From: Ilumatobacteraceae bacterium
GTDB taxonomy: Bacteria; Actinomycetota; Acidimicrobiia; Acidimicrobiales; Ilumatobacteraceae
Assembly (NCBI GenBank): GCA_033344875.1
Contig: JAWPMO010000001.1
Location: 1,327,595-1,391,594 of the forward strand
Length of the DNA stretch: 64,000 bases
Direction of reading: 5' to 3'
The position numbers and the translations under genes were made by a program. The notes below the pieces were generated by a model. That model worked only from the letters and a program-made list of their open reading frames with translations. It was not told the origin of the DNA and searched no databases. Of this stretch, positions 51,690 through 59,814 are shown piece after piece. How positions within the stretch are numbered: the stretch's first letter is position 1; each line of letters begins with the position of its first letter.

Positions 51690-52657
51690 CGCCGCTCCAC
51701 CAGGTATCGGAACACGGATTCGAGATCGTCGTCGGTGGGTTCGACCTCGCGCAGCCGCACCCCGCACTCGCGAGCGACCGTCGCGATGTTGCGGCCGAAC
51801 CCGTCGACGTCGCTGGTGTCGATCATCAACGAATCGGCCGCGATCGACACACCGTCGACGACACCCAGGTCGACGAGTGCGGCAGCGAGCCGCCGCGGGG
51901 CATCGGTCGCGACGCGGATGCGGTGCGGACGGTCGTCCATCAGGTTGCGCAGGTCTCGGTAGTCGCCGCTCGCGGCGAGTCGTCCCTGCGCGATCACGAG
52001 CACGCGCGAACCGAGCCGGGCCACCTCGTCGAGCACGTGGCTCGACACGAGCACACACGTGCCGGCGTCACCGAGATCGTGGAAGAGGCGGATCATCCGG
52101 TTGCGCTGCACGGGGTCGAGACCCGTGAGCGGCTCGTCGAGGATGAGGAGTTCTGGCTCGTTCACGAGCGCTGCCGCGAGCTTCACCCGCTGCCGCATCC
52201 CCTTCGAGTAGGCGCCGACCGGTTTGCCGTCGTCGGCGTCGAGGTCGACCAGGCCCAGGACCTGGCGCGCCGCCGGGCCCGCTTGCTCGACGCCATGGGT
52301 CTGCGCCGCCATCTCGACGAACCGACGCGCCGACAGCCGATCGAACAGCGCATCCTGCTGCGGCGAGAGCCCGATCCGACCGCGGACGTCGCGATCGGCG
52401 CGGGCGTCGGCGCCCAGGACCCGAACGGTGCCGCGCGTCGGTGCGGTCAAGCCGCACATCACACGGAACAGGGTGGACTTGCCGGCACCGTTGGGGCCGA
52501 GCAGCGCGGTGACGCCGGCGCCGACGGTGAACGACACGTCGGACACGGCGACGACGTCACCGTACGACTTGGTGACGTTGACGACTTCGACGATCGCGTC
52601 GGCGATCGGCGTCGCAGCACCCGGTGCGGCCGGCGGTGGCGGGGCCCAGTTCGACAT
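51686..52657 (-). CDS. ABC exporter ATP-binding protein (second pair)
   Basis: 323 residues. Walker A GPNGAGKST, Q-loop SPQQDALFD, signature YSKGMRQRVKLA, Walker B LLILDEPLTGLDP, H-loop SSHVLDEV, followed by an extra 100-residue C-terminal domain as in drug/lipid ABC-2 exporters. An Ala/Pro-rich N-terminus precedes it. One-base overlap with the upstream permease (TGATG) and ATGA overlap with the downstream one. Confidence 0.93.
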   Translation of the reverse strand: MSNWAPPPPAAPGAATPIADAIVEVVNVTKSYGDVVAVSDVSFTVGAGVTALLGPNGAGKSTLFRVMCGLTAPTRGTVRVLGADARADRDVRGRIGLSPQQDALFDRLSARRFVEMAAQTHGVEQAGPAARQVLGLVDLDADDGKPVGAYSKGMRQRVKLAAALVNEPELLILDEPLTGLDPVQRNRMIRLFHDLGDAGTCVLVSSHVLDEVARLGSRVLVIAQGRLAASGDYRDLRNLMDDRPHRIRVATDAPRRLAAALVDLGVVDGVSIAADSLMIDTSDVDGFGRNIATVARECGVRLREVEPTDDDLESVFRYLVERR

Positions 52658-53517
52658 CAGACCGCCGCCAACTTCCGGTAGCGGCCGACCAACATTCCGG
52701 CGCCGAAGCCGGTCCACCCGAGGCAGCCGACGACGACGAGCCACGAGTCGAGTCGCCGCATGTCGTCGCCACGCTCGCCGAACAGCCGCGGTGCGACCTC
52801 GAGCGCCACCCCGAGCGGGTCGAGTACGCGCCACTGCTCGGCCAGCCCGCCCGCGTCGACCAGCAGGTTCGCGACGATCGTCGCTCCGAGCATGACGAAC
52901 ACGACGGCGATGCTCGCGAAGGCACGACGGTCGGTCATGCTCGCGACGCCGAGGCTGACCGACGTGTAGACGACGCAGACCACCAGCCCGGCCAGCAGCA
53001 GGCGGCCGACCACGCCGACCCAGTCGACGAGACCATCGGGCCCCTGGCTCTGGAACGTGTAGCCGAACACCCACAGCAGCGGCGGGCCGAGCACGATCAG
53101 GGCCATCGTGCCCAGCACCGCCAGCACCTTGGCGACCACGTACGTCGTCCGCGACAGGGGCGTCGACAGGTACAGCGCGAACATGCCGTCGCGCCGGTCG
53201 CGGACGATCGCCTCGGGCGCGACCAGCGCCACGAACACGATCGTCGCCACGAACGAGAAGCCGAAGAACTCCCAGTACTCGGGGCGGACTTCGTCACCGA
53301 AGTCGCCGAGCAGCACCGAGATCGCCAGGAACGCCACCGCCGGCACGAACGCGACCACCAGCACGATCACCGGGAACACCTTGTGGCGAGCCGAACGGCC
53401 GAGACCGAGAATGCTGCGTACCGTGTGCCAGGCGACCGAACGCACGGCGCCGACGACGCCGGACCGGTCGCCGTCGAAGCGCCGGTACCCACGGTCGTGG
53501 ATGCGTGCGTCGCTCAT
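52657..53517 (-). CDS. ABC exporter permease (first pair)
   Basis: 286 residues with six predicted membrane helices, ABC-2 type: FFGFSFVATIVFVALVAPEA then RDRRDGMFALYLSTPLSRTTY, the coupling region. It overlaps the upstream ATPase by ATGA. Differs from the second permease in length and loops, so the exporter may be a heteromer of two permeases and two ATPases. Confidence 0.82.
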   Translation of the reverse strand: MSDARIHDRGYRRFDGDRSGVVGAVRSVAWHTVRSILGLGRSARHKVFPVIVLVVAFVPAVAFLAISVLLGDFGDEVRPEYWEFFGFSFVATIVFVALVAPEAIVRDRRDGMFALYLSTPLSRTTYVVAKVLAVLGTMALIVLGPPLLWVFGYTFQSQGPDGLVDWVGVVGRLLLAGLVVCVVYTSVSLGVASMTDRRAFASIAVVFVMLGATIVANLLVDAGGLAEQWRVLDPLGVALEVAPRLFGERGDDMRRLDSWLVVVGCLGWTGFGAGMLVGRYRKLAAV

Positions 53518-54443
53518 CGCTCGACCCCGCCGAAGAGATCCTCGAGTCGGCGGCGGCGGCGGACGATCCGACCGACCCTGGCGCCGGCCTCGGCGACCGC
53601 GTCGCGCACCTGGTCGGCGACGACATCGGCATCGGCACCGAACACCTCGATCCGGGTGCTCGACCGATCACGCCGTACCTCGGCGCCGGCCTCGGTGAGC
53701 GCGTGGACGACCCGGCCGAGCGCGTCGGGGATGTCGGCCACCTCGACCAGTTCGACGACGAGCCCGTCGTCCTGACCCACCAGATCGTCGAGCCGGCCTG
53801 ATGCGATGAGCCGGCCGGCATCGAGGGCGACGACGTGGTCACAGATCCGCTCGACCTCTTCGAGCAGGTGCGACGACAGGAGGACGTCGATCCCGTAGTC
53901 GGTGCTGATCTGTCGGATGAGCGCCAGCATCTCGTCGCGCTGCACCGGGTCGAGACCGTCGGTCGGCTCGTCGAGGAGGACCAGCGACGGGTCGGCGGCG
54001 AGCGCCTGTGCCAGCTTGACCCGCTGTCGCTGACCGGTCGACATCGTGCCGAGCGGGCGGAACCGCTCCTCCCCCAGCCCGACCAGCCAGAGGGCATCGC
54101 TCGCACGGCCCCGCGCCTCGGCACGTGGCATGCCGCGCACCTCGGCCAGGTGCTTCACGAAGTCGGAGGCCGGCATCTCGTCGGGGAACAGGTTGCGCTC
54201 GGGCCCGTAGCCGACCAACGATCGGAGCTCGGCGCCACGCTCGACCGGGTTCATCCCGAGCACCTCGGCGGTACCGGACGTCGGAAACCGCAGTCCGAGC
54301 AGGATGCTCATGAACGTCGTCTTCCCGGCACCGTTGGCCCCGACGAGCCCCGTGACGCCGCGCTCGACGGCGACGTCGAGCCCGTCGAGGGCGCGGTGTG
54401 ACCCGAACTGCATCGTGAGCCCGCTGGCGGAGATGACCGGCAC
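53514..54443 (-). CDS. ABC exporter ATP-binding protein (first pair)
   Basis: 309 residues. Walker A GANGAGKTT, signature MSTGQRQRVKLAQ, Walker B LVLLDEPTDGLDP, H-loop SSHLLEEVE and a C-terminal extension of about 90 residues with a basic end. Note no Q-loop glutamine at the usual place (GYGPERNLFPDE). Start GTG at 54443. First gene of the exporter operon. Confidence 0.92.
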   Translation of the reverse strand: MPVISASGLTMQFGSHRALDGLDVAVERGVTGLVGANGAGKTTFMSILLGLRFPTSGTAEVLGMNPVERGAELRSLVGYGPERNLFPDEMPASDFVKHLAEVRGMPRAEARGRASDALWLVGLGEERFRPLGTMSTGQRQRVKLAQALAADPSLVLLDEPTDGLDPVQRDEMLALIRQISTDYGIDVLLSSHLLEEVERICDHVVALDAGRLIASGRLDDLVGQDDGLVVELVEVADIPDALGRVVHALTEAGAEVRRDRSSTRIEVFGADADVVADQVRDAVAEAGARVGRIVRRRRRLEDLFGGVER

Positions 54444-54498
54444 GGTTCAGATCATCGCAGGTGACGGACGCTCGCGCATCGGTCGCCCGGCCGATCGA

Positions 54499-54547
54499 GG
54501 GTCGTCCGAACGGCGGAGCGCAGCACGGAGCGTCGAGCGGACGACCC
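54499..54547 (-). terminator. Long-loop hairpin after the aminotransferase gene
   Basis: Perfect 10-bp inverted repeat (54499-54508 and 54538-54547) with a 29-base loop, starting 14 bases after the aminotransferase stop. It separates that gene from the ABC operon. No U-tract. Confidence 0.45.
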
Positions 54548-54561
54548 GGGCGAAGCGTCGA

Positions 54562-55920
54562 TCAGCCGGTGAGTTCGTCGACGAACTCCTGGAACACGTC
54601 GGCGTACATCATGGCGGCGGTCTCGTCGTGCATGACCGAGATCAACCACTGTTCGTCGAGACCCGGCGGCAGCAGGACCCCGCGGTTGATGCCGTGGATC
54701 CACTGGGCGAACGCCAGATCGAAGTCGGTCGCCTTGTAGTCGCGGTAGTTGCGCACCCGCTGCTCGGACCAGGTGATGCACCCCTTGGCGCCGAACTGCA
54801 CCGTGTGTGCCGGCAGACCGGACTCGTCGATGATGCCCTGCACCGCTTCGACGAGACGGGTGTTGCGGCCGATCGCCTCGTCGACGATCGGGCGCGTGCA
54901 CGCCTCGGTCAGCGTCGCCTTGACGGCAGCCATCACGAGCGGGTTGCCGTTGTACGTGCCGAGGTGCAGCACGGTGCCCTGTGTGATGAGATCCATGTAC
55001 TCGGCCTTGCCGCCGAACGCGCCGACCGGGAAGCCGCCACCGATCGACTTGGCGAGCGTCACGAGATCGGGCTCGACGCCGAATTTCCGGGTCGCGCCGC
55101 CGTACCCGGCGGTGATGCCCGTCTTGACCTCGTCGAAGATCAGCAGGGTGCCGTGCTTGTCGCAGATCTCGCGGACGGCCTGGAGGTAGCCCTCGTCGGG
55201 CAGGCAGATGCCGATGTTCTCCATCACCGGCTCGACGATGAACGCCGCGACCGTGCCGCCGGCGAGCGCGCGGTCGAGCGCCTCGGGGTCGTTGTACGGG
55301 ATCACGACGACGTCGTCGAGCGTGCCCTTGGTGAGGCCTGCCGACTGCGGCACCGAATTGGGTGCGTCGGCAGGTCCCGCATCTTCGAGCGACGGCTTGT
55401 TGGACACCATCACCTCGTCGTGGTGGCCGTGGTAGCCGCCCTCGACCTTGACGAGCTTCTCGCGGCCAGTGGCGCCCCGGGCGAGCCGGATCGCGTCCAT
55501 CGTCGCCTCGGTCCCCGAGTTGGTCGGGCGCCACATCGGCAGGCCGTACCGCTCGGCGAGCAACTCGCCCACGTCGGCGTTCAGCTCACAGGGGGTGACG
55601 TACAGCGTGCCGTCGTCGAGCTGCTTCATGACCGCGGCGCGAACGGCCGGGTTCATGTGCCCGGCGAAGAGCGCCCCGAACCCCATGTCGTAGTCGACGT
55701 ACTCGTTGTCGTCGACATCGATCATCTTCGACCCGGATGCGTGCTTCACCACGACCGGCCAGGGGTCGTACGCCTGGAAGCTGGACGGCACACCGGCCGG
55801 CATGACCTTGCGCGCCCGCTCGGTCGCGATCTGCGAGTGATGGGTGCGCTGCGAGTACAGCTCCATCTCCCGCTTCGTGATGTCTTTCGCCTTGGCAACG
55901 AGATCGTCGTGGCTCGACAC
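54562..55920 (-). CDS. Class III PLP aminotransferase, glutamate-1-semialdehyde aminomutase-like
   Basis: 452 residues. NSGTEATMDAIRLARGATGR binds PLP phosphate, GGYHGHHDEVM stacks on the ring, IFDEVKTG anchors the pyridine nitrogen and the Schiff-base Lys is in LAKSIGGGFPVGAFGG. Near HemL (tetrapyrrole C5 pathway) in these motifs, but no hem gene is near and its start and C-terminus differ from HemL, so another omega-aminotransferase or aminomutase is possible. GTG at 55920 is the only reasonable start; AGAAAG upstream may be the ribosome site, and TAGTGT about 35 bases away a -10. Confidence 0.82.
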   Translation of the reverse strand: MSSHDDLVAKAKDITKREMELYSQRTHHSQIATERARKVMPAGVPSSFQAYDPWPVVVKHASGSKMIDVDDNEYVDYDMGFGALFAGHMNPAVRAAVMKQLDDGTLYVTPCELNADVGELLAERYGLPMWRPTNSGTEATMDAIRLARGATGREKLVKVEGGYHGHHDEVMVSNKPSLEDAGPADAPNSVPQSAGLTKGTLDDVVVIPYNDPEALDRALAGGTVAAFIVEPVMENIGICLPDEGYLQAVREICDKHGTLLIFDEVKTGITAGYGGATRKFGVEPDLVTLAKSIGGGFPVGAFGGKAEYMDLITQGTVLHLGTYNGNPLVMAAVKATLTEACTRPIVDEAIGRNTRLVEAVQGIIDESGLPAHTVQFGAKGCITWSEQRVRNYRDYKATDFDLAFAQWIHGINRGVLLPPGLDEQWLISVMHDETAAMMYADVFQEFVDELTG

Positions 55921-56014
55921 GGTTATCAGTGCTTTCTGTGAGTTGGGTGTCGCCACACTAGTCCGTGGGATCGACGCCCATCTCGTGCCTCCCCCGCGGC
56001 CCGGGCGGGCCTCG

Positions 56015-57244
56015 TCAGTCGCCCTTGCGGCGCAGGCCTCGCTGCCAGACCCCGGTGACCCGGTCGGGGTCGCCCCAGACGCTGCGATCGTCGAGGGGAT
56101 TCGCATCCATCGTGATGACGTCGGCGTCGTAGCCCTCACGGAGCTGACCGGTGTGCGGCGCCTGGGGTCCGAGGGTCTCCGGACCGTTCGCCGTCGCGGC
56201 CTCGATCGCCTCGAGGTCGGTCATCCCGGCGTTGATCAGGTGCATCACTTCGAGACTGCCGGTGCCGTACATCTGCCCCGACACGAAGATGTCGCAGCCG
56301 GCGGCGATCTTGACGCCCTTGGCGATCGCGATCTTCATCGCCTGCTCGTGGACGGCGCTGACCATCTGACCCTTCTCGTACACATACCGGGGCAGCTGGT
56401 CCTCCTGCCGCAGCAGCGCCTCGCAGACGTAGCGGGTCGGCACGAGCCAGGTGCCCTGCTCGACCATCAGGTCGGCGGCCTCCTCGTCGAGGTAGCTGCC
56501 GTGCTCGATCGAGTGCACCCCGGCGCGGAGTGCCGCCATGATGCCGGCCTTGCCGTGGCAGTGCGCGGCGACGATCCGCTCGGCGCGGGCCGCCTCGGCG
56601 ACGATCGCCGCCAGCTCCTCGTCGGAGAACTGCTGGTGCATCGGATGGTCGATCTCCGACATCACCCCACCGGAGGCGCAGATCTTGATGAGCTTGGCAT
56701 TGGACCGCAGGTTGGTCCGCACGGCCTTGAGCACCTCGGGAACACCGTCGCAGAGGATCGAGAACCCGGCGTTGCAGGTGAGTTCGTGGGCGAAGTCGAG
56801 CGGCAGCGAGTGGATGTCGCCGTGGCCGCCGGTGGTCGACAGGATCCGGCCGGCGCCGTAGATGTGCGGACCGCGCATCCGGCCCTCGGCGACCACGGAC
56901 GCGAGCCGGAGACCGATGCCGCCGACGTCGCGAACGCTGGTGATGCCGCCGTCGAGGACCTTGCCGGCGTCCTCGACCGCCCTGGCTGCGGCGGCGACGA
57001 GATCGAGCGTGGCGAGCGCCTCGAGGTTCGACAGCGCCATCCCGACGAAGTGGGTATGGCAATCCCACAGCCCGGGCAGCACGGCCGGCACCTCGAAGGT
57101 CTCGTCACCCGGCTCCGCTCCCGGTGCGCCATCGGTGGGGCCGGCGTAGATGATCGCGCCGTGTTCCATGACGACCGTGCCCCGCTCGATCGGATCACCT
57201 CGGCCGGGGATCAGGACATCGGCGACGACTCGGGTTGCGACCAT
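56015..57244 (-). CDS. Metal-dependent amidohydrolase
   Basis: 409 residues. Metal site DCHTHFVGM (HxH), KICASGGVMS with the position of the carbamylated or bridging Lys, HCHG and SIEHGSYLD His residues, and AAGCDIFVSG with the catalytic Asp. It belongs to the imidazolonepropionase/Xaa-Pro-dipeptidase-like branch of the amidohydrolase superfamily, hydrolysing a cyclic amide or peptide bond; substrate unknown. ATG at 57244 with TAACGT 6 nt upstream. Same strand as the aminotransferase, 94 bases before it. Confidence 0.87.
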   Translation of the reverse strand: MVATRVVADVLIPGRGDPIERGTVVMEHGAIIYAGPTDGAPGAEPGDETFEVPAVLPGLWDCHTHFVGMALSNLEALATLDLVAAAARAVEDAGKVLDGGITSVRDVGGIGLRLASVVAEGRMRGPHIYGAGRILSTTGGHGDIHSLPLDFAHELTCNAGFSILCDGVPEVLKAVRTNLRSNAKLIKICASGGVMSEIDHPMHQQFSDEELAAIVAEAARAERIVAAHCHGKAGIMAALRAGVHSIEHGSYLDEEAADLMVEQGTWLVPTRYVCEALLRQEDQLPRYVYEKGQMVSAVHEQAMKIAIAKGVKIAAGCDIFVSGQMYGTGSLEVMHLINAGMTDLEAIEAATANGPETLGPQAPHTGQLREGYDADVITMDANPLDDRSVWGDPDRVTGVWQRGLRRKGD

Positions 57245-57250
57245 GACGGC

Positions 57251-57256
57251 ACGTTA
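57251..57256 (-). promoter_or_regulatory. Predicted -10 hexamer (TAACGT) of the amidohydrolase gene
   Basis: TAACGT on the minus strand ends 6 nt before the ATG at 57244. The neighbouring hairpin GCGAGCG-3-CGCTCGC (57258-57274) in its spacer region is a possible operator. Confidence 0.4.
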
Positions 57257-57305
57257 CGCGAGCGCAGCGCTCGCTCGACGACCCCGGTTCGTCGCCGCCC
57301 ACCCC

Positions 57306-57311
57306 TAGTGT
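57306..57311 (+). promoter_or_regulatory. Predicted -10 hexamer (TAGTGT) of the flavin reductase gene
   Basis: TAGTGT ends 7 nt before the ATG at 57319, the leaderless spacing; divergent from a second such promoter. Confidence 0.4.
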
Positions 57312-57318
57312 CGAACCC

Positions 57319-57867
57319 ATGGCTGTCCACGACGATCTGAACAACGACGATCTGAACAACGACGAACCGATCAACGACGAACTGGTCAACAAGGTGACGT
57401 GGAAGATCCCGAATGCGCTCGCGCTCGTCGGATCGCGGGCCGGCGACGAATGGAACGCGATGACGACGAGTTGGATCACCCAACTCTCGATGGAGCCGGT
57501 GCTGATCGGCATCGGTGTCGACAACGACGCCGTCACGCATCGTCTGATCACCGACGGCGGCTCGTTCACGGTCAACCTGTGGTCGTCGGACGACACCCGG
57601 GTCTTCGTGAAGTTCTCCAAGCCGGCGACCTTCGACGCGAGCGAGATGACCCTCAACGGACGGGCGGTCCGTGAAGGTGCCAACGGCGCGCCGGTGTTCG
57701 AGGAAGCGATCGCTCACCTCGACTGCGCCGTGCGTCGGTCGCTCGATCTCGGCACGCACACGCTGTTCATCGGCGAGGTCGTCGACGCGGGGGTCCGTGA
57801 CGACGACGCCACGTCGGCCGCCATGAGTGACACGCGGATGAAATACGGCGGCGTCAAACGCCACTGA
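57319..57867 (+). CDS. Flavin reductase-like domain protein with N-terminal pentapeptide repeat
   Basis: 182 residues. From about residue 25 it follows the flavin reductase/FMN-binding split-barrel pattern: NALALVGSRAGDEWNAMTTS, QLSMEPVLIGIGV, GSFTVNLWSSDD and the LDCAVRRSLDLGTHTLFIGEV ending, quoted in part. Such proteins bind FMN and often feed flavin to a monooxygenase; no oxygenase is adjacent. Residues 5-24 are four copies of a D-(D/E)-x-x-N unit from a 15-base tandem repeat, unusual for the family and possibly variable between strains. Convergent with the lipoprotein gene. Confidence 0.85.
   Translation: MAVHDDLNNDDLNNDEPINDELVNKVTWKIPNALALVGSRAGDEWNAMTTSWITQLSMEPVLIGIGVDNDAVTHRLITDGGSFTVNLWSSDDTRVFVKFSKPATFDASEMTLNGRAVREGANGAPVFEEAIAHLDCAVRRSLDLGTHTLFIGEVVDAGVRDDDATSAAMSDTRMKYGGVKRH
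57331..57390 (+). repeat. 15-base tandem repeat, four units, inside the flavin reductase gene
   Basis: Units at 57331-57345 and 57346-57360 are identical (gacgatctgaacaac); 57361-57375 and 57376-57390 are diverged copies. Encodes DDLNN, DDLNN, DEPIN, DELVN. Unit length is a multiple of three, so copy-number change keeps the frame. Confidence 0.85.
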
Positions 57868-57871
57868 GTTC

Positions 57872-57937
57872 TCGGGTCGGCACCCGACCACCGTGGACTC
57901 GGGTGGGGCTCCGACCGGGCACCCCACTCGAGCACGG
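57872..57937. terminator. Bidirectional terminator between convergent genes
   Basis: A small hairpin TCGGGT-4-ACCCGA (57872-57887) is followed by a larger imperfect stem, 57891-57908 with 57922-57937 (CCGTG/CACGG, CTCG/CGAG, GTGGGG/CCCCAC), between the stops of two convergent genes. Confidence 0.55.
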
Positions 57938-57938
57938 T

Positions 57939-58379
57939 TCACGACGGTGTCAGCTCGTACGTCTCGGTTCCGTCGGGGACCTCGACGACGACCTCGACGA
58001 CGCGCGGTCCGCTGCCGTCGGTGTCCTCGATGGCGACGGTCAGACGACCGACACGATGATCCTCGGTGAGGGGCTGGCGGGTGTCGCCGATCCGGCCGAT
58101 GCGGACGTCGGCAGGAACCTCGGCCTCGGCGGCGCCGAGCAGGCCGGCGGCTCGAGCCCGCGCCACCTCGATGTCGACGACGGCCTCGTCGTCGACGGTG
58201 TCGATGCAGTCGGTCACGTCGGGCGGACACATGCCCTGCGACGGATCGTCCGCACAGTCGGGGTCGCCGACCAGACAGGCGTCGCTGCCCGGGCCGTCGT
58301 CGACGATGTCCGACGAGCCGCACGCACCCGTTCCGAGGGCGAGCAGTCCGGCGACGAACATGGCGAGTGGGAGTTTCAT
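57939..58379 (-). CDS. Putative small lipoprotein
   Basis: 146 residues. Signal peptide with lipobox GTGAC, Cys20 lipidated. The mature part has four further cysteines (DACLVGDPDCADD, GMCPPDVTDC) that could form two disulfides, then a soluble C-terminal domain ending in a beta-rich VVEVVVEVPDGTETYEL. No family recognised. AAGGAAA lies 6 nt before the ATG. A CCAACCG/CGGTTGG inverted repeat (58412-58442) lies upstream. Confidence 0.65.
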   Translation of the reverse strand: MKLPLAMFVAGLLALGTGACGSSDIVDDGPGSDACLVGDPDCADDPSQGMCPPDVTDCIDTVDDEAVVDIEVARARAAGLLGAAEAEVPADVRIGRIGDTRQPLTEDHRVGRLTVAIEDTDGSGPRVVEVVVEVPDGTETYELTPS

Positions 58380-58411
58380 GGTGTTTCCTTTCGGCCCGGT
58401 CGGGCGTGATG

Positions 58412-58442
58412 ACCAACCGGTACGGACGGTCGGTCGGTTGGT
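58412..58442. promoter_or_regulatory. Inverted repeat upstream of the lipoprotein gene
   Basis: ACCAACCG (58412-58419) and CGGTTGGT (58435-58442), perfect 8-base arms with a 15-base gap, 33 bases before the lipoprotein start. Candidate operator. The remaining bases to 58545 hold nothing I can name. Confidence 0.3.
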
Positions 58443-58545
58443 GTGTGCGTCGGTGCAGTGCCGACCCGGATCGGCGCTGCGCTGCTCGCAGCGCGGCGGG
58501 CGTCGACGAAGCGACGGGCGTGGTCGGCGCTGAGTGGCACGGCCG

Positions 58546-59280
58546 TCACCCCGCCCGGCGCGTCAGGACGACGCCGAACGCGATCAGCCAGACCGGCATC
58601 GTCAGCCCGGGGAGTCCGGGCAGCCCGGTCGCGGCTGCGGCGAGCGCCGGGAGGGCGACGAGCACGATCGTGACCACGCCGAGCCATCGGGGCAACACGC
58701 GCCGCTCCCCCATCGTCATCGGCAGGATGCAGATCGCTGCGAGCATCGCCCCCCACCACCCGATCAGTGCGCCGAAGTCGAGGTAGTAGTACGCGGCAGC
58801 GAGTCCCTCGATCCACATCGTGCCGTCGTCGACGCCACCGGGCAGGTAGAGGGCCAGCGAACCGGCCATGCACGCCGCGATCACGGCGAGCGTGGCGGTG
58901 ATCGACAGCGCCGGGGGCACGACCGCGGCCGACAACCTGCCGCCGCCGCGCTGCTCGATCCAGGGCCGGAGCGCAGCGATCGCGACGACGAGCGATGCGG
59001 CGCAGGCGAGCCCGAGGACGAACGAGACGTGGTACTGCAGACGTGGCAGGTTCTCGACGACCTCGAGCGGGTCGGGATCCCGGTCGGCAGTGGTGGCGCC
59101 CATGCTGGTGAGGTTCGCGGCGAGTCCCGTGACGCCGGCGACGACGGCCCACCAGGGCCAGCGAGCGGCACGGGGCCCCATCGGTGTCGTCGGTGTCGTC
59201 GGGTCGGCGAGATCCGGCAACGCGCCGATGCCGCCGGCCGGTTGATCGGACCACGACGGCGTGTCGGACAGGGTGGTCAT
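58546..59280 (-). CDS. Integral membrane protein, unknown function
   Basis: 244 residues: a soluble N-terminus (about 40 residues, Pro/Thr-rich) and about six membrane helices (about 43-60, 78-100, 110-135, 150-172, 178-198, 215-235). No motif recognised. A strong AGGAGGA 8 nt before the ATG at 59280 supports it. Confidence 0.65.
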   Translation of the reverse strand: MTTLSDTPSWSDQPAGGIGALPDLADPTTPTTPMGPRAARWPWWAVVAGVTGLAANLTSMGATTADRDPDPLEVVENLPRLQYHVSFVLGLACAASLVVAIAALRPWIEQRGGGRLSAAVVPPALSITATLAVIAACMAGSLALYLPGGVDDGTMWIEGLAAAYYYLDFGALIGWWGAMLAAICILPMTMGERRVLPRWLGVVTIVLVALPALAAAATGLPGLPGLTMPVWLIAFGVVLTRRAG

Positions 59281-59412
59281 CTTCGGTTCCTCCTGGTTCG
59301 GGGCCGCTCGGGCGGCCGGTCGGGTTCATGCTGCGGACACGTGCTTGGCGTCGACTTGGCGGGGCGTTCCGATGTCGGGAGCCGCGTGCCATGTCGATGC
59401 CAAGCGGTCGGG

Positions 59413-59796
59413 ATGACGCTGTGGTCGATGGACGACCCTGTCGAACCGGACGCCGACGCCTGGCCACCGGCCGTGTTCCGCCCGGCCGGCCCGTCGCCGA
59501 CGAACCCGCCACGTCTCGTGGCCCGTCGCTTCGAACTCGTCGACGTCGGCGCCGATGCCGCCGATCGGACGGCGTCGATCGACATCGTCGTGCTCGGTCG
59601 GGTCTGGGTCGTGGTCGGGTGCGTCGGTCCCTCCGCCGAATGGATCTCGCGCCTCGTCGCCGAGGTCGCCGTCGACGCGGTCCGGCACGGGGCGGCCCGA
59701 TTGACGGTCGGCCCCGGATGCCCACCCGAAGTGGAGGCGGTGGTCCTCGACCTGGGCGGCCACACCGACGAGTTCGGTGTCGTCATCGACCTGTGA
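59413..59796 (+). CDS. Small hypothetical protein
   Basis: 127 residues from an ATG at 59413. Acidic and Pro/Val/Ala-rich, with no signal peptide or membrane helix and no motif known to me. It ends 18 bases before the BTAD regulator on the same strand, so it may be read with it. No clear ribosome site; low-complexity sequence allows that this is not a real gene. Confidence 0.4.
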   Translation: MTLWSMDDPVEPDADAWPPAVFRPAGPSPTNPPRLVARRFELVDVGADAADRTASIDIVVLGRVWVVVGCVGPSAEWISRLVAEVAVDAVRHGAARLTVGPGCPPEVEAVVLDLGGHTDEFGVVIDL

Positions 59797-59814
59797 ACTG
59801 CGCGACGATGTGCG

